Shown: in pieces, positions 47,604 through 59,923 of the stretch
How positions within the stretch are numbered: position 1 is the first letter of the stretch
Layout: every line of letters starts with the position of its first letter
Assembly (NCBI GenBank): GCA_013339685.2
Contig: CM023483.1
Coordinates: 19,890,640 to 19,954,639, forward strand
Length of the DNA stretch: 64,000 bases
Source of the DNA: Hyalomma asiaticum
Taxonomy: Eukaryota; Arthropoda; Arachnida; Ixodida; Ixodidae
Reading direction: 5' to 3'
The notes under the pieces: generated by a model
What the model was told of the DNA's origin: nothing
The model's database searches: none
The model's input: only the letters and a program-made list of their open reading frames with translations
Program-made: the position numbers and the translations under genes

Positions 47604-49355
47604 AGCAAGAGGCTGTGAAAGGGAAGTGTGAGTGAGGAGGAGGAAAAGAAGCAAGTGAGAGGGTAACCATAGCATACAGCATAGCATAGTAACCATATGT
47701 ATGGTATAGAATAACAAGACGTAGGAAATAAGTGGGGGTGAGGCGGAGTGCAAGAAGGAGAGAGTGGGATATATAAAAGATAAAGTAAGAAATAATAATG
47801 ACAGAGAGAAGAAAAAGAAAGAAAAATATGTAGAAAGCGATAAAGAAAGAAGAATATGATGATGAAACAAGAAGAAAGAACACAACCTGCGTTCGCAAGA
47901 TGGTGGCGTTTGCTTGCCAGCTCCCCTTTTTACTCAGATTGCACAGGCGTGGAATTAGCTTCAATTGTTTTTTCAGACCTCTCTGCCACGAGGCAGCCCT
48001 ATCACGCTGTGTCTTCGTGTGAAGGGGTGTATGGTCATTTCTGTACCGAATGGTCGGGAATATCAGCGCCATGTTTTGTTTATTTATTTACCTCGATATT
48101 GCACTGTGTATTTCTTCTTTCTTTCCTTATTTTCGCTTTATTACGAGCTCATTGCCGCAGATGTCCTGTCAAATTGCGGGACCAGAAGTAACAATGTGAT
48201 CAGCGGAGCCTGTAGCAATTGATTCCGCAACAACATTTGTGGGCTGCTCGAGGAACGACAAGGTGGAACATTAAGAGATACGCTTCCTCCGATCGTCGCA
48301 CCGGAAGTTGGCTCACGCCGGAAGCCCATATACTATCGTCGCCTTATAAACGAGCTTGCTCTCTTTTTATCTCGCGTGAGTGAACTGTCATTGCGATAAC
48401 GACCGCGAAGAATTTCACCCCCACTGGGAGGTTGGGCCCGCCACCAAATGCTTCAATATGGTACGCTGAACGCTGGAATCGAGCAGTCAGCGCCCGCAGA
48501 TTACTTTTTTGTCCTGGTTCCTTGTACACTGTTTTGGTCGCTTCGTAAAGACTTGGAATTTCCTAAAGACTTGAAGGCGAAGGCCTAGTTGTACCGTTTG
48601 TTGACCTGGTGCTGACGTTGGACCACTGCTGCAGCTTCATCCATTACCGCTTCCTCCTGGTGGCCGCTACGAAGACTGCGCATTTCGAGATGCTCCGGCC
48701 TACACCGCTACAGTGTACATTCTCGTTTTGTACCCCCCCCCCCCTTTTTTTTTCTACCGATTGGGGCCTGGTGCGTCGTCACCCATAGAGATGTGGAAAA
48801 GACGCGGTCAGGTTTGCTGCCGAGTGAAGGCAAAACCACGCGGACGCACCGTGTCGGTGAGCTTAATCGGCTCCACAGCGAGGCGAGGAACTCTTTCAAT
48901 GATTTTTGAGGACGAGGAAAAAAAAAAGGAACTCAGCTGTAATAGCTCAGCTTTTAGAATATTTATTGGTTCTTCGAGTCTCCGTCGCATATCACGTTTA
49001 CATCGACTGGGCTCAACGCTTTCAGTTTTGGTGCAAATTCTTCCTTTGTTTCATGAAGCTGCCCGTGCCCTTAGTGTATTGCTTCTTAATGGGAGATTCT
49101 TCAGTAAGCATATTGGGAGGAATCAGACTCAAACAACTCTCCTATGCAAGAATCGTACTGTTAAGCTAACGCCAGATTTTATTGATACGATTGGTGCGTA
49201 AACGCTGCGCTGATTTTCCTGTTGGAAAAGGAAGGACAATGTGAGGCACGCAGAACGCGTGCCTCTTCCCGGTCCCTTTCTATCTGTGACTGCAGCCTGC
49301 GTCTCTTGCCTTGTGCCTAAGAATAACCAAATAAATTATTAGCGTTCCGTAATTC
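47604..49355. other. Intergenic; possible LTR-like stretch
   Basis: Low-complexity AGCATAG and GA-rich sequence to 47880. At about 48230-48560 a TATA-like CTTATAAACGAGC (48344) lies in sequence I could imagine as an LTR, but no paired LTR, primer site or gag/pol frame is seen. A C14/T13 run lies at 48727-48755. AATAAA at 49331 has no assigned gene. Confidence 0.3.
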
Positions 49356-49610
49356 TTGTCGTCCGCCTCTGATAATAAGTGATGGTGTTTTACGTGCAAA
49401 AACCAGCTATCGTTATGAGGTACACCCCGTAGCGGAGGGGTCCAGACTAATTCTTACCGGCCGAAGTCCTTTCACGTGCACCTAAATTTAATTACAGGAG
49501 TGTTTTCCCTTTCTTTTTTTACATTTCGCCCAGATCGAAATTCGGCCGCCATGACTGGGATTCCATCACGCGACCATGAGCCTCGTACTAAGAAGAGTTG
49601 TCGTTCGCTT
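49356..49610 (-). mobile_element. Ruka-like SINE, degraded, likely TSD
   Basis: Minus-strand copy (about 49369-49597) with GATGGTGTTTTACGTGCAAA, TTTCACGTGCACC and an altered B box, GGGATTCCATCACGCGACC. The flanks TTGTCGTCCGCCT (49356-49368) and TTGTCGTTCGCTT (49598-49610) match at 11 of 13 positions and look like an aged target-site duplication. Confidence 0.7.
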
Positions 49611-49955
49611 TAATCAAGTAGGTAACTAGCCCAAACCCGGGATCTTGTAATTAAGCAACCCCGAAATATTTTCCCCGAAATATAGATCTCACTTTATTAT
49701 AAAGGGACTGTGAGCGTTACAGAAACAAAATGCACAAAATATAAAACAGTCTGGAGCGGTGGCCAATGTTGTCTTGAAGGCAACCACAGCTACGGCTGAA
49801 CTATTGCTTCACGTCGCCATATCCGGAATGAAAAAGTATCAGCTCGAACGCGGTTTTCCCTCCTCTGTGGGACACACGGAGCAAAGTTCTCTAAAAATCA
49901 TTCATCAGTGTTAAAAATAACTGAATTTGCGCCGCGCTGGTGTTGTTATGGTGCG

Positions 49956-50100
49956 GGTCGACCCCGATGGGCAGAGGCCCGTGTACTGTGCGTCGTCAGT
50001 GCACGTAAAAGAACTCCAGGTGGTGAAAGTTTCCGTACCCTTCCACAACGGCGTGCGTCATCATGATATCGCGCTTTGCCATGTAAAACACCATATTACT
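49956..50100 (+). mobile_element. Ruka-like SINE, lacking the tRNA head
   Basis: Plus-strand 3' part only, from GATGGGCAGAGGCCCGTGTA through TCAGTGCACGTAAAAGAAC to CATGTAAAACACC. The tRNA-like promoter head is absent. Confidence 0.75.
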
Positions 50101-50104
50101 CATT

Positions 50105-50377
50105 AAAAATACAATAGTGGCCCCGCCACGGTGGTCTAGTGGTTATGGCACTCGGCTGCAGATCCGAAGGTCGCGGGATCGAATCCCGGCCGCGGCGGCT
50201 GCATTTCGATGGAGGCGAAATGTTGAGGCCCGTGTGCTGTGCGATGTCAGTGCACGTTAAAGAACCCCAGGTGGTCGAAATTTCCGGAGACCTCCACTAC
50301 GGCGTCTCTCATAATCAGAACTGGTTTTGGGACGTTAAACCCCACAGATCAATCAATCATCAAAAATACAATAGTGG
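50105..50377 (+). mobile_element. Ruka-like SINE with 16-bp TSD
   Basis: Full-length plus-strand copy (50121-50361). A box TGGTCTAGTGGTTATGG (50132-50148), B box GGGATCGAATCCC (50175-50187), tail GATCAATCAATCATC. Perfect duplications AAAAATACAATAGTGG lie at 50105-50120 and 50362-50377. It landed right beside the older truncated copy at 49956-50100. With intact boxes and a perfect duplication it is the youngest-looking SINE in the window and a plausible Pol III template. Confidence 0.96.
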
Positions 50378-50639
50378 CTTTATAAATTCAAGATCTTTGG
50401 CCTTCCTCTACGACGGATGCCCAGACTGATTCCCTGGGCTGGATTTAGTAGGAAATACTCTGTATGGCCTCCCAATCTTCTTTTGCAGTTTTACATAAGT
50501 AAGTCCAGTTCTCATCATGTGCCTGTCTCAGCGTGATGTCCTATATTCAGAGAAAATGGCGTTTGTGCTCTCCAAGACTGGCTCCTGGGAACCCTAATAA
50601 AAGTTTGTTTTTTGCCATCTCCGACACGCAGAGAACATA

Positions 50640-51159
50640 GATAATAAGTTATGACGAAGAATACGAGCGCATACAAGGGAAGTACTCTGACATACTGGCG
50701 CACTACCGGAAACAAAGAATACATTACCCTGCCAGCACACAAGAAGCTCAACAGGGAACAAGCCATGACCTGGAGAAGACTTCAGGCTAGAACGTACCAG
50801 TATGGAACGCTGCTACATGCGATGTATCGGGGACGTACTGCAAGTTCTCTCCGACGGACACGCCCAACACCCTGATCCATATGGTGTTGGGGTGCAAGAA
50901 TAACACGTGCATAGCATCAGTATCACCACCAACAGACGCTATCAGGCTGAACGAAGCAGCTAATCCAGACGAACAAGGCCTAGAAGACCAGTGGGAGGCC
51001 ATGCTGCTGACGCAAGATCTTAGAAACCAACTGTGGTTGGTCGGCAGCGCCCGAGCGGCAGCGGCGAGCTGTGGCTACCTGGAGTGAGGAGGCTACACAC
51101 CAATGGGCTGACAAAGCCTGGTCCCTGAATAGAGTTTATGTCTGTCTGTCTGTCTGTTC
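50640..51159 (+). pseudogene. LINE ORF2 C-terminus and 3' end
   Basis: Plus-strand remains in two frames. The first (50651-50875) ends LNREQAMTWRRLQARTYQYG then TLLHAMYRG. The second (50860-51087) carries TLIHMVLGCKNN, the His-Cys half of the LINE C-terminal zinc motif. It continues LEDQWEAMLLTQDLRNQLWL and ends VGSARAAAASCGYLE, a typical tail (QWA...A..AA...G.L). Then come 30 bp of UTR, AGAGTTTATG and a short (TCTG)n tract to 51157. At least one frameshift separates the pieces, and the RT core is missing. Confidence 0.65.
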
Positions 51160-52142
51160 ACCGCAATAGGGCCATTCCTGCCGGGTAATGAACACGCAGC
51201 CCCCGGCGCTACTGCGGGACCGTACAGCAGTTTCACAAGCTTGCAGTTACAAAGACCATTGTTCACCGCTCAGTGGTAATCAGAAGCAGATGCAAAATCC
51301 TGCAAGCCTACGGCGCTGCGTCTAACGTGGCGAAAAGCCCAATCTTGCGGAGTAATGTCCCCTCAATTTGGGTTCCCATTGAGGCTACAAAGTAAGAACC
51401 ATTTCCTTTTCGCTCGGCAGCCACCACCAAGTCAGATCTGCGCACCGCTTTTGAGGAGTTGAATTCGGCGTGAAAAAGTGTGAGTCGTCTCTCTTGTCTC
51501 GAGTATGTGTTTCTTCTTCAACCGAACACTGAGAGTCGGGATCCAGCAATCCTTGCTCGACAATGAGTCCCGTGCTGCGCTTCACACCCATGAAGCTGAT
51601 TACAGAAGCAGGGCGCCACTACGAAGCTTCGCATGGCGAAAGGCAGCAGTAGTCAAACCAAGCAGAAAGGGGAAAAAGGAAGGCCCTGCATTTGATTCTT
51701 TGTGCTACATTTACGTCGCCCTCCTTCCTTCAAGGACGCGATCAATGGAAAGCGCTCATGGCTTTCAGAGCTCCTTCTTTTTACTTTTTTTTTTATGAAA
51801 GGCGTTCACCTCCATGACAGTGGCGTAGTGCGCGCCTTACGTTGGTCCCGTGCGCGTCGATATGTTACGATCCTGCGACTTCGTAACGATCCTTAAAGGT
51901 AGCCTTATAAGACGAAACAGCAGCTAAAGTCGTGGATACAGTCCTTTGTGTGTACGGTTGAAACCAAGTGACCGACATTGTTCCGTCTGGTCGGGAACAG
52001 ACGTTGTAAGAAAATAAGATTGGATGCCTACGGCGAATGGGTAAACAAAAAACGGACAGTTTGCTCATTTGTTTCGGATGCATAATCGCAATGGCAGTGT
52101 GAAAGAGTCCCTCTAGAGGGTCTTTCTGCGGGAAGACGTGCT
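51160..52142. other. Intergenic, nothing recognised
   Basis: No supported feature; open frames at 51385-51798 are unassigned. Confidence 0.5.
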
Positions 52143-52145
52143 AAT

Positions 52146-52196
<51 letters not shown>

Positions 52197-52197
52197 T
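52143..52197. repeat. (ATTT)n microsatellite
   Basis: About 13 tetranucleotide units. Confidence 0.95.
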
Positions 52198-52402
52198 CTT
52201 CAGGGCCCAGGAGATGCCGTACTTGAGGGTAGTGGGTTAGGCAAACATAAAAAAAAATCTTTAAGCAACCTCAGTGTTTCATTCAAGTGCACTTCATGGC
52301 GCTTGAAAAGTTGCCCGAATGCCCTAGCATTCGGGCAACCTTTCTTTGACTTAGTTATCTATTAATTGAGTTCAACCAGTTCTGGCTAATGTGCAAACCA
52401 AA

Positions 52403-52505
52403 TAACTCCATGTGGTCGAAATTTCCGGAACCTTCCACTACGTCGTCTGTCTGTCATAACCATAGCCTGGTTTTGGGGCGTCAAACCCGAGAAATCAATC
52501 AATTA
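52403..52505 (+). mobile_element. Ruka-like SINE, 3' third only
   Basis: Plus-strand fragment CATGTGGTCGAAATTTCCGG through CCTGGTTTTGGGGCGTCAAA to the AAATCAATCAATTA tail. A CTGT expansion is inserted where other copies have GTCTCT. Confidence 0.85.
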
Positions 52506-52555
52506 CATACCCCGATAAATTTTCATAAAAACGATCAACAATGGTTGAAAAAACT

Positions 52556-52824
52556 AAATAGATACATATTGTTGTTGTTTTCTGGTGTTTTACGTCCCAA
52601 AACCACCTATGATTATGAGACGCCGTAGTGGAGGGCTCCGGAAATTTTGACCAACTTGTGTTCTTTAACGTGCACTGACATCGCAGAGTATACACGGGGC
52701 CTCAACATTTCGCCTCCCTCGAAATGCAGCCGCCGCGGCCGGGATTCGACCCCTCGACCTTCGGAACAGCAGCCGAGTACCAAAGCCACTAGACCACCGT
52801 GGCTGGGCAAAATGGATACATATT
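52556..52824 (-). mobile_element. Ruka-like SINE with 15-bp TSD
   Basis: Near full-length minus-strand copy (52571-52809), with ACCAACTTGTGTTCTTTAAC, GGCCTCAACATTTCGCC and CACTAGACCACCGTGGC. The flanks AAATAGATACATATT (52556-52570) and AAATGGATACATATT (52810-52824) differ at one base. The B box is mutated (GGGATTCGACCCC complement). Confidence 0.93.
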
Positions 52825-53600
52825 ATCACTGATTAAGATACACCATATTACTATTATGTTTTTTTCCTATTGCTACTAAGATCTTACTAACACAGACTCG
52901 CTCCCTGTCTGCCTCCGATCTCGCTCCTTATCGTTGGGCTTATCATTTTCCTTTCCAAAAAAAAAAAAGCCACTAAGTAAGTAAAGTGATGCCCACGCTC
53001 ACCAGAACAGGTATTGGCCACCCTGGTGTAGCGCTTACTTCCTCCCTCCTAATTACTACACCAAAACAAAGCAGGCTAAAAGAAAAAGATCACCGCTCCC
53101 TCCACTCCCTAAAGATGGCGAAACTGTGTAAGTTACACTAAGACGCTCATCCCGAACAGGCCGTGCGTTCTTCCTTTCTTACCTTGTCTTATAATTCTAG
53201 CTTGACCTGCTGCCCTAATGGAGCACTCCCGATTAATGTTTAGTTGTGGTTTATTAACTTCCGCCTCAATGTAGCCGCTCATGCACGTCTCTTCTTTCTT
53301 TCCTTAGATTTCGCGCTATGGAAACGCAGACGCGGCTTTGGGGATCGAACCCGCTACAAACACACGCACGTACACTCACTCCCCAAAAGGCATGAAGTTT
53401 CTGCCCCTTGCACGATGCAGTGCCTTGGGGTCGGCCCACTATCATGCAGTAATGGGCTGAGAGCAGGATGTTATGATCGGATTTGACGGTTTGATATAGT
53501 AGTGTCCCTTCCTTTGTACTCGGACGCCCTTCGACGCCGGCGCTGCTGCCCCTGGAGTACAATAGCCAAAGCCAATTCGCGGCACCTGTGCGTTTGACGG
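52825..53600. other. Intergenic, nothing recognised
   Basis: No gene is supported. GGGGATCGAACCCGC at 53340-53354 is the complement of a Pol III B-box-like sequence, but I found no paired A box. Confidence 0.5.
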
Positions 53601-54239
53601 AACTGTGGGCAGTTGCATCGTGCACTCATCAGGCGCGACGTGCGTGCACATGCATGTCAGGAGCGCTTCACAGCGTGCGTTGTCACTTGCTGCCACCTCT
53701 CACCTGTCGCCAAGGGGAACACGCGCCAGCCTCAAAGCCGATCACCAAAGTTGATGGGAGAACGTGTTTCTTTGTGTACGGAGTACGTTCTCTCTGGGGT
53801 GAAATGCCTTTATGTGGTTTTCCACCTGTCGGCCGCTTTCCTCCCACGGTCCCCGGAATCTCAGCTGGCCTAATCGTTTCACCTGCTCCCGTGGCGGACA
53901 TGAGGTGGGGCATGACCTCCTCTCTATCAGGGCGGCCACCAAGGTATGTTCCAGGAGTCGACCAAGGCACAACCACTGTTCCAGGAGTCGTCCCTAGCAA
54001 GGAAACAAGGGACGACGTACTAGTATTTAAACGACCGAATGGACGCTGTCGACGAGCGCTGCCAGACCACTAAAGTAATCCTGTACTGTAATCAGCTCCA
54101 GCTTCTCGATGTCCACTTCTCTTGGAGTGCCCGAAGGTGTAGATATGGCGGCGACCTCGACGTACACTAGGAGTGGGTTGAACGTGGCACGTAAAAGAAG
54201 TGCTTTACCACAGTCCTCGGCCTTCAGATGCTCCAAACG
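53601..54239 (+). other. Unassigned coding-like stretch before a LINE 3' end
   Basis: A plus-strand open frame (53588-54073) is rich in Pro, Gly and Arg, with a run such as GRPPRYVPGVDQGTTTVPGV. The same stretch is open on the minus strand. It may be an upstream part of the LINE ending at 54604, but no RT or endonuclease motif is present. Confidence 0.2.
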
Positions 54240-54604
54240 GGGTCTTTCCCTTCGTGAGGCAGGTTCTCGAAGTGAAAGAACCCTTCGACTCTTGCTCAAT
54301 ATCGCACCGCATTGTCCGAACTGCGGAGAGGCTTACTTGCTCACTAGCTCACATGCTCTGGCTCTATCCTGCGTTACGTGACACAGGAGTTCAACAAAGA
54401 AGAGAACTGAAAGGAAGCCCTTAGAAGCGGCGACCTTTCGGTTCAACTTCGGGCTGCCCAGAGATCCTGTGAGAGGGCAGGGGGCCACGGTCTTCCGGTT
54501 CCCGCGTGGGAGCGGCCCGCAACTGCTACGGGCATTCCCTAGAAGGGGACGTCTCAGCGCAGTTCCTCGGGACCTAAATAATGTTTTCTGCCTGCCTGCC
54601 TGCT
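54240..54604 (+). pseudogene. LINE ORF2 C-terminus with (CTGC)n tail
   Basis: One frame reads LLLNIAPHCPNCGEAY and then SSHALALSC, the CxxC...H...C zinc motif of LINE C-termini. A shifted frame further on gives LRAAQRSC and GLPVPAWERPATATGIP, matching a tail I remember from tick LINEs. The 3' UTR GTTCCTCGGGACCTAAATAA precedes CTGCCTGCCTGCCTGC. Upstream domains are not recognisable. Confidence 0.6.
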
Positions 54605-55630
54605 CGAGGAAATGAGGCACATCTGGCTTCGCAGAACCACCAACATGTTTTAGTGTGTCGAAGGCAAGAGCGAATGCGCTTTCCCTCCTGTAGGACATCG
54701 GACGGTCCCAGTTCAACCTATAACTTCGTTGTTAAAAAACAAGCCTGAATGGAAACTGCCCGATTCCCTTCTCAGCAGACCTTTTTCTGGCGTAGGCCTA
54801 ATACCACAGCGCTTTTTCCTACCCTCTCGGCAACGCACAAGTGGAACACACCTCATCAGGTCTGTTGCCGTGCAGGCAAGCTGTTCTACGAGAGGCATTT
54901 CGGTTGTTGTGGCTATGGGACATACAACTCATTTCTATATTGAGAATTATAAGTGTGGCAGTTTGCGTGGTATAGACACTGAAATGACGCGCGGCACAGC
55001 TGTATGCGCGATGGTATCGTTACATTCTTGGCCCAATTTCCTTTCGTACCAACGACGTAAATGACCAGGGTATAGAGCGGTTCTTACGAGACTTGTGTGA
55101 GGCGAACGTACAAGGTTTGGTCGATTTATTCGCAAATTGCACTCGAATTCGCAAGCGCGGGCCACTTACGGGAAGCTTTCAAGCAGAACAGTACAGTACC
55201 CAGAATGGCCCGTAACGGTTTCCTTCCTGAGCTCCATTTGGCAGCGACGCTGTGGAATGGGTCGTATTGAGGCGCACTTTAATGTTTACGTTTGCTATAA
55301 GGTTGAAATGAGCCTTGTTTAAAGGGCTATCGCGACTCTAGCTCACTTGTTAGGCAGTTCCTTAAGCACAGCGAGATATGTTTTCAAGTGCATTATGTTT
55401 CTTTTTCCTCCTTTTTGCCGAACATAAGTTTTCTCGAAAACCCTCTATTCATTAGGTGTTTATTTTCGGTGTTGTTTATTTCTGTGCAGAGTCTTACGTG
55501 CTGTTTCTCTGGTGCTCTTTTGTATGTTCCCCTAGGCTGTTTGTATATTTTACTTTTCGGTTTCTCTTTCTCTTTTTCTTCTTCTTGACGTGTCTCCTTT
55601 TGCTATCTTTCATTCCCCTTACCCTCTTCA
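54605..55630. other. Intergenic, nothing recognised
   Basis: No supported feature; open frames at 54713-55165 overlap antisense. Confidence 0.5.
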
Positions 55631-55700
55631 CCTGCACAGGGTAGCCAGCCGGTCTCAGCACTGGCTAACCTCCCTGTCTTTCCTCCTTTCCTCTTCCTCC
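55631..55700 (+). repeat. CT-rich AACCTCCCTGTC repeat
   Basis: GGGTAGCCAGCCGGTCTCAG and CTAACCTCCCTGTCTTTCCT, then CCTCTTCC repeats. Same family as 14622 and 14987. Confidence 0.7.
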
Positions 55701-56202
<502 letters not shown>

Positions 56203-56345
56203 GTAAGCCCATCGCCTCAGTAGTTGTGTTCACAGACTGGTCTTTCTCGTGGCACTTGGCTGATTATCATACATTTCGACATAGGCAATTTCCTCGCTAA
56301 TTGTTTCTCATAGCGTCGATTCCCACAATTCGTGGGATCCGGAGA
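56203..56345 (+). repeat. Right end of the hairpin-ended repeat family
   Basis: GATTCCCAC-AATTC-GTGGGATC (56318-56339) forms a strong hairpin and is followed by an AATTTTTATT run, as at 63665. The GCGAAGC left end is not present, so this copy is incomplete or starts within the (CTAT)n. Confidence 0.5.
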
Positions 56346-59300
56346 ATTTTTATTTCTTTAATAGAATGTTGGCGATACCTGAAGATGCATCGTTGCTTAG
56401 CCGTTGCCCACGAAACCTCTGAAAGAAGGAAAGAAATGTGATGATGCTTTTGTCCTGGTGTATTTATTAAGCCTCCATGATACGGCTCAGCAATCGCGCC
56501 TGAAGCATTGATCAGACTCAAGATTATGACCCACAATATGATGAAGAAACTGATATCATGACGATCGTAGAAGAGATGACGAAGAGCCCATAAGTGCAGA
56601 CACGAATTTTTCCGGTGCGAGAGCGGCTACCCTGGCCCCAGCTTATAGGGACGGAGAGCGCCTTCTGAAACGCTTCATATACGGTAAAGGCGAACGACTT
56701 CGGTAGCGTTTCAGCGACGGCTAGTGAAGAAAACCTAGCAAGTGCCCATAGAAAGAAAGAAAGAAAAAGAAAGGGAAAGAGGGAGGGAGGGAGGGAAGTT
56801 GAAATGGCGCGCCAGTTTTCGCCTTCCCACATTTCTTCGACGAGGGAAAGGGCTGCAAATTTTTTATGAGAAACTTTTTTTCTGTTTGAACATCGCTTAT
56901 AGCTTCGGATCTTCGACCTTGAGGAGACAGACATTTGTATACTACGGTGGGCTTCCAAGTATCACTATTGTTCCGGTGAACGCAAAAGTTTAATACTTGA
57001 CCATAAGGGCGTTATTGCTATTCTGCACAGCAATGTCCACGAATCTATCTAAAAAAGATATGCGCAGCTTTTTTTTTAGTGCCTTTAGCGCCATTTTAAC
57101 CTTTAACAGGAAATTACCACACGCCTGCGAACAAATAACACCTCGCCTGAATCAACACACAATTTTGTCTGTCAAGCCCGCGTTCTCGAATATTCCGCGC
57201 GTATTCAATTTCTTCATTAGATCACCTTTCGTATTCGGTGGAGATAGAAACGAACGCAACTTTTTATTTCACTCCTTTCGTGTTCTTGGAATTTCAGACA
57301 ACAGTCGTCGAGACGTTTATTCATTCAGATTTATTCGCTTATTCAAGCGCCACACTTTCCAGCAACGAAACTCCCCTGAAATACCCGCATTCGCAATCGA
57401 AAAGCAGTGCGTCACATTTGAGAACCATAGCCATGAGCCACGTGATTTCATGTAAAAATAATTGTAATTTTATGCGCAAGAACACGGATTTACCATTACA
57501 CAGCTGGCGTCGCTTTCTGTTAATGTGCTTATTCCCAAATGAGAGGAGTGGGAAGTATCTTTATCCTGTGGCTAGAAAGCGCTCCTTTTTTTTTTTTTTG
57601 GTGCAAGGATGTCATCAACGCAATGATGAAAAAAAAAAGGAAATAGGAGTGGAATAGGAGCGTAAAGTCCGCAAGTATAGCAAGTATTAGTTTTGGTATA
57701 TGTGGCACTTGATGCATGTAATCATTGCAACGGATTGAAAACGGCTACAGTACACGCGAAGGGACAATCTGCATAAAGGACAACACTATACTTCCTTGGA
57801 TCCCGCAGAGTTGTCTGATAATGAGGGGGAAAAGAAACGATTTCTTTCTTCGCTCATCTCCGCTGTTGTAATCTTTTGTCACGCATTTCTGAAAGTCGAT
57901 GAAAACTGGCAATCGCTTCCATGAGCGAATACATAAAGACAACAAGCAAGCGAAAGACGGAAGCTTCGGCCGAGCGCATGCGTTAGCATTCAATTTCACA
58001 AATGCGCACCGGAAGGCTCCGGGGAAACAAAATCTGCTGAATAAGTTGCGGGCTGTGTTGCGGTAATAACGAACGTTCAGGCGCAAACGAGTGAATCCGT
58101 AAAGGCGGGGAAAAAATGGCAGTAGAAACGTCGTTCCCCGAAAAACCAATAATAGCGGCACGCCCTGCGGGTGCTTAGTTCCTTTGAGCAGGTTTATTTT
58201 ATGTACTTATTTCCTTTTGCTCCGCCAGAGGTAGTAAATGCGTGCTGCTTTAACGGCGTTGTGTTACACTGATGGCTTGCTAAGCTTTGTTTACGCTAAG
58301 ATTGAATATTACTCCATGCTGGCCGAGAAATAGAATCAACAACGCTTAACTCTTTACGCTTAGGAATTGCTCTCGGTGCCTTCCATTAGGAGAACATGAA
58401 GTACATATTCCGATAATGCACACTGTAGCCATAACTGAGTTCCTAACGGTGTGTTTCCTTATTTTTTTCTTTAGTACAACGTGTGTTGTTAGGACGCTCC
58501 GAAAAGCTATATTGACCAACCGTGAAAATCTTCTAAAATTTAAGTGCGTTGTCTGTAATCTTGCTTTGCGCGTTCCTTTCTTTCTAAATCCAGCTTTTCG
58601 TTTATTTTTGCCTTATTTCCTTATTTCTGATTTCATTTTTCTCTCCCTTTTTCGATGCATGTGCGCAGTCTGCATACAGCACGATTTCTTACATGTCTGG
58701 TCAATAGAAGAGACCGTAGCAGCTCCGTGGATTAATTCGAGTTGACAATACGACAAGCTTCGCGACTATGTCGGGCACAATATCTATAAAGTCACCCTAT
58801 CGCTGGAAGCATGAAGAGGACCACCACACGTATCCACGAGTATCGTCTGGGTTCCCCACATGACTGGCAACATTGGTAGCACTGAATTGTTGAAACAATG
58901 CTCCCCATACTCTGTGCATGTAGCAACTTGTTTAAAATTAGTATGACGCATTAGCAAAATGTAGAGTAGAGAAATCGAACTCAGAAGCGGCGCTGAGAGA
59001 TGTCATGTTGTAGTGGAAACTAGATCACTTGCGTGCATCAGCCATAATTTCCGGACAGGTGCTGGACTAACTACGTAAAGTTTGCAAGGCTAGTCAACAC
59101 ATGCGTAATTGCAATTCCATAGCTAATTCTTCGGCGTGGAACTGCAAATATTAATAATTTTTCATTTAAGGTTAATATCAAGCTGACAATGAGGAAGTGG
59201 CCTAATTAGGACAGTGTTGTCGGCAGCGCGGCAAGAACGACGGTCAGACGAGTGAACAAACCCTACCAATGTGTATAATCCATCTGGTCGTGCACTGCTT

Positions 59301-59468
59301 GCTTTCATCTGTACATTACGCCCTTGATATTTGCGCAGCATCGCCGAGTATAAAGTGGTTCGTGTATACTTGATGGTTTGACACTTGGCGTGGCCGCTCT
59401 AAGCCAGCAGAAATAGGCGGTTGATTGTCTGTATGGTACTGTGATGCTTTGATGGTGATAGTATTTAA
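56346..59468. other. Intergenic, nothing recognised
   Basis: Open frames at 56524-56958, 56997-57657, 57745-58161 and 58416-58745 have no recognised domain. There is a (GAAA)/(GGGA) patch at 56752-56797 and a poly(T) run at 57585. Confidence 0.45.
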
Positions 59469-59528
59469 TGACCGAATACCAGTATTCGGTCATATCATAG
59501 TTTATGTACCGAATATGACATTCGGTCC
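59469..59528. repeat. Paired ACCGAAT hairpins
   Basis: TGACCGAATAC-CA-GTATTCGGTCA (59469-59492) is a perfect 11-bp stem with a 2-base loop. About 17 bases on, ACCGAAT-ATGAC-ATTCGGT (59508-59526) forms a second. Four copies of the 7-mer occur in alternating orientation. Confidence 0.85.
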
Positions 59529-59841
59529 TTACTGTGGCATAACCTGAAATGTGGGCGAACTTCACGGCTGTATGAAAGCCCAAATCATTATAGACGCCGT
59601 GGCAGACATATAAGCAGACAAAGTTTTGAAGCGCAGATGGAAGCTTATTGGCGTCTACCCGAGCTTAGTACGTTAAGATGACCACTAGAAATCTGGTGTA
59701 ACGCACTCGCGTGCTCGCTGAAACGACGTTTGTTTTCTTAGTAGGAGAATCAATAGTGAAAAATTCAGCATCAGCAATAGAAATTTAGGAGCCCTTTCCG
59801 TATTGGGAAAATGAGGACAGACGAAGCTTGGCGTACATTTC

Positions 59842-59843
59842 CT

Positions 59844-59923
<80 letters not shown>
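59842..59923. repeat. (CTTT)n microsatellite
   Basis: Two CTTT blocks joined by a CTT interruption near 59872. Confidence 0.95.

Noticed and set aside
47332..48072. 246-codon minus-strand open frame
   Set aside because: Much of it is a Ruka-like SINE (47363-47593) translated in reverse, and most of the rest is GA-rich low-complexity sequence. No domain remains once these are removed.
48230..48700. Solo LTR or BEL-type LTR element
   Set aside because: A TATA-like box and LTR-like texture only; no TG...CA borders, target-site duplication, partner LTR or primer-binding site found.
50121..50195. Functional tRNA gene at the SINE head
   Set aside because: A and B boxes are present, but the acceptor and anticodon stems do not pair properly, and the unit is the repeated head of a SINE with target-site duplications.
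53340..53354. tRNA gene suggested by a B-box complement
   Set aside because: No A box at the right distance and no cloverleaf can be drawn. Probably chance or a SINE scrap.
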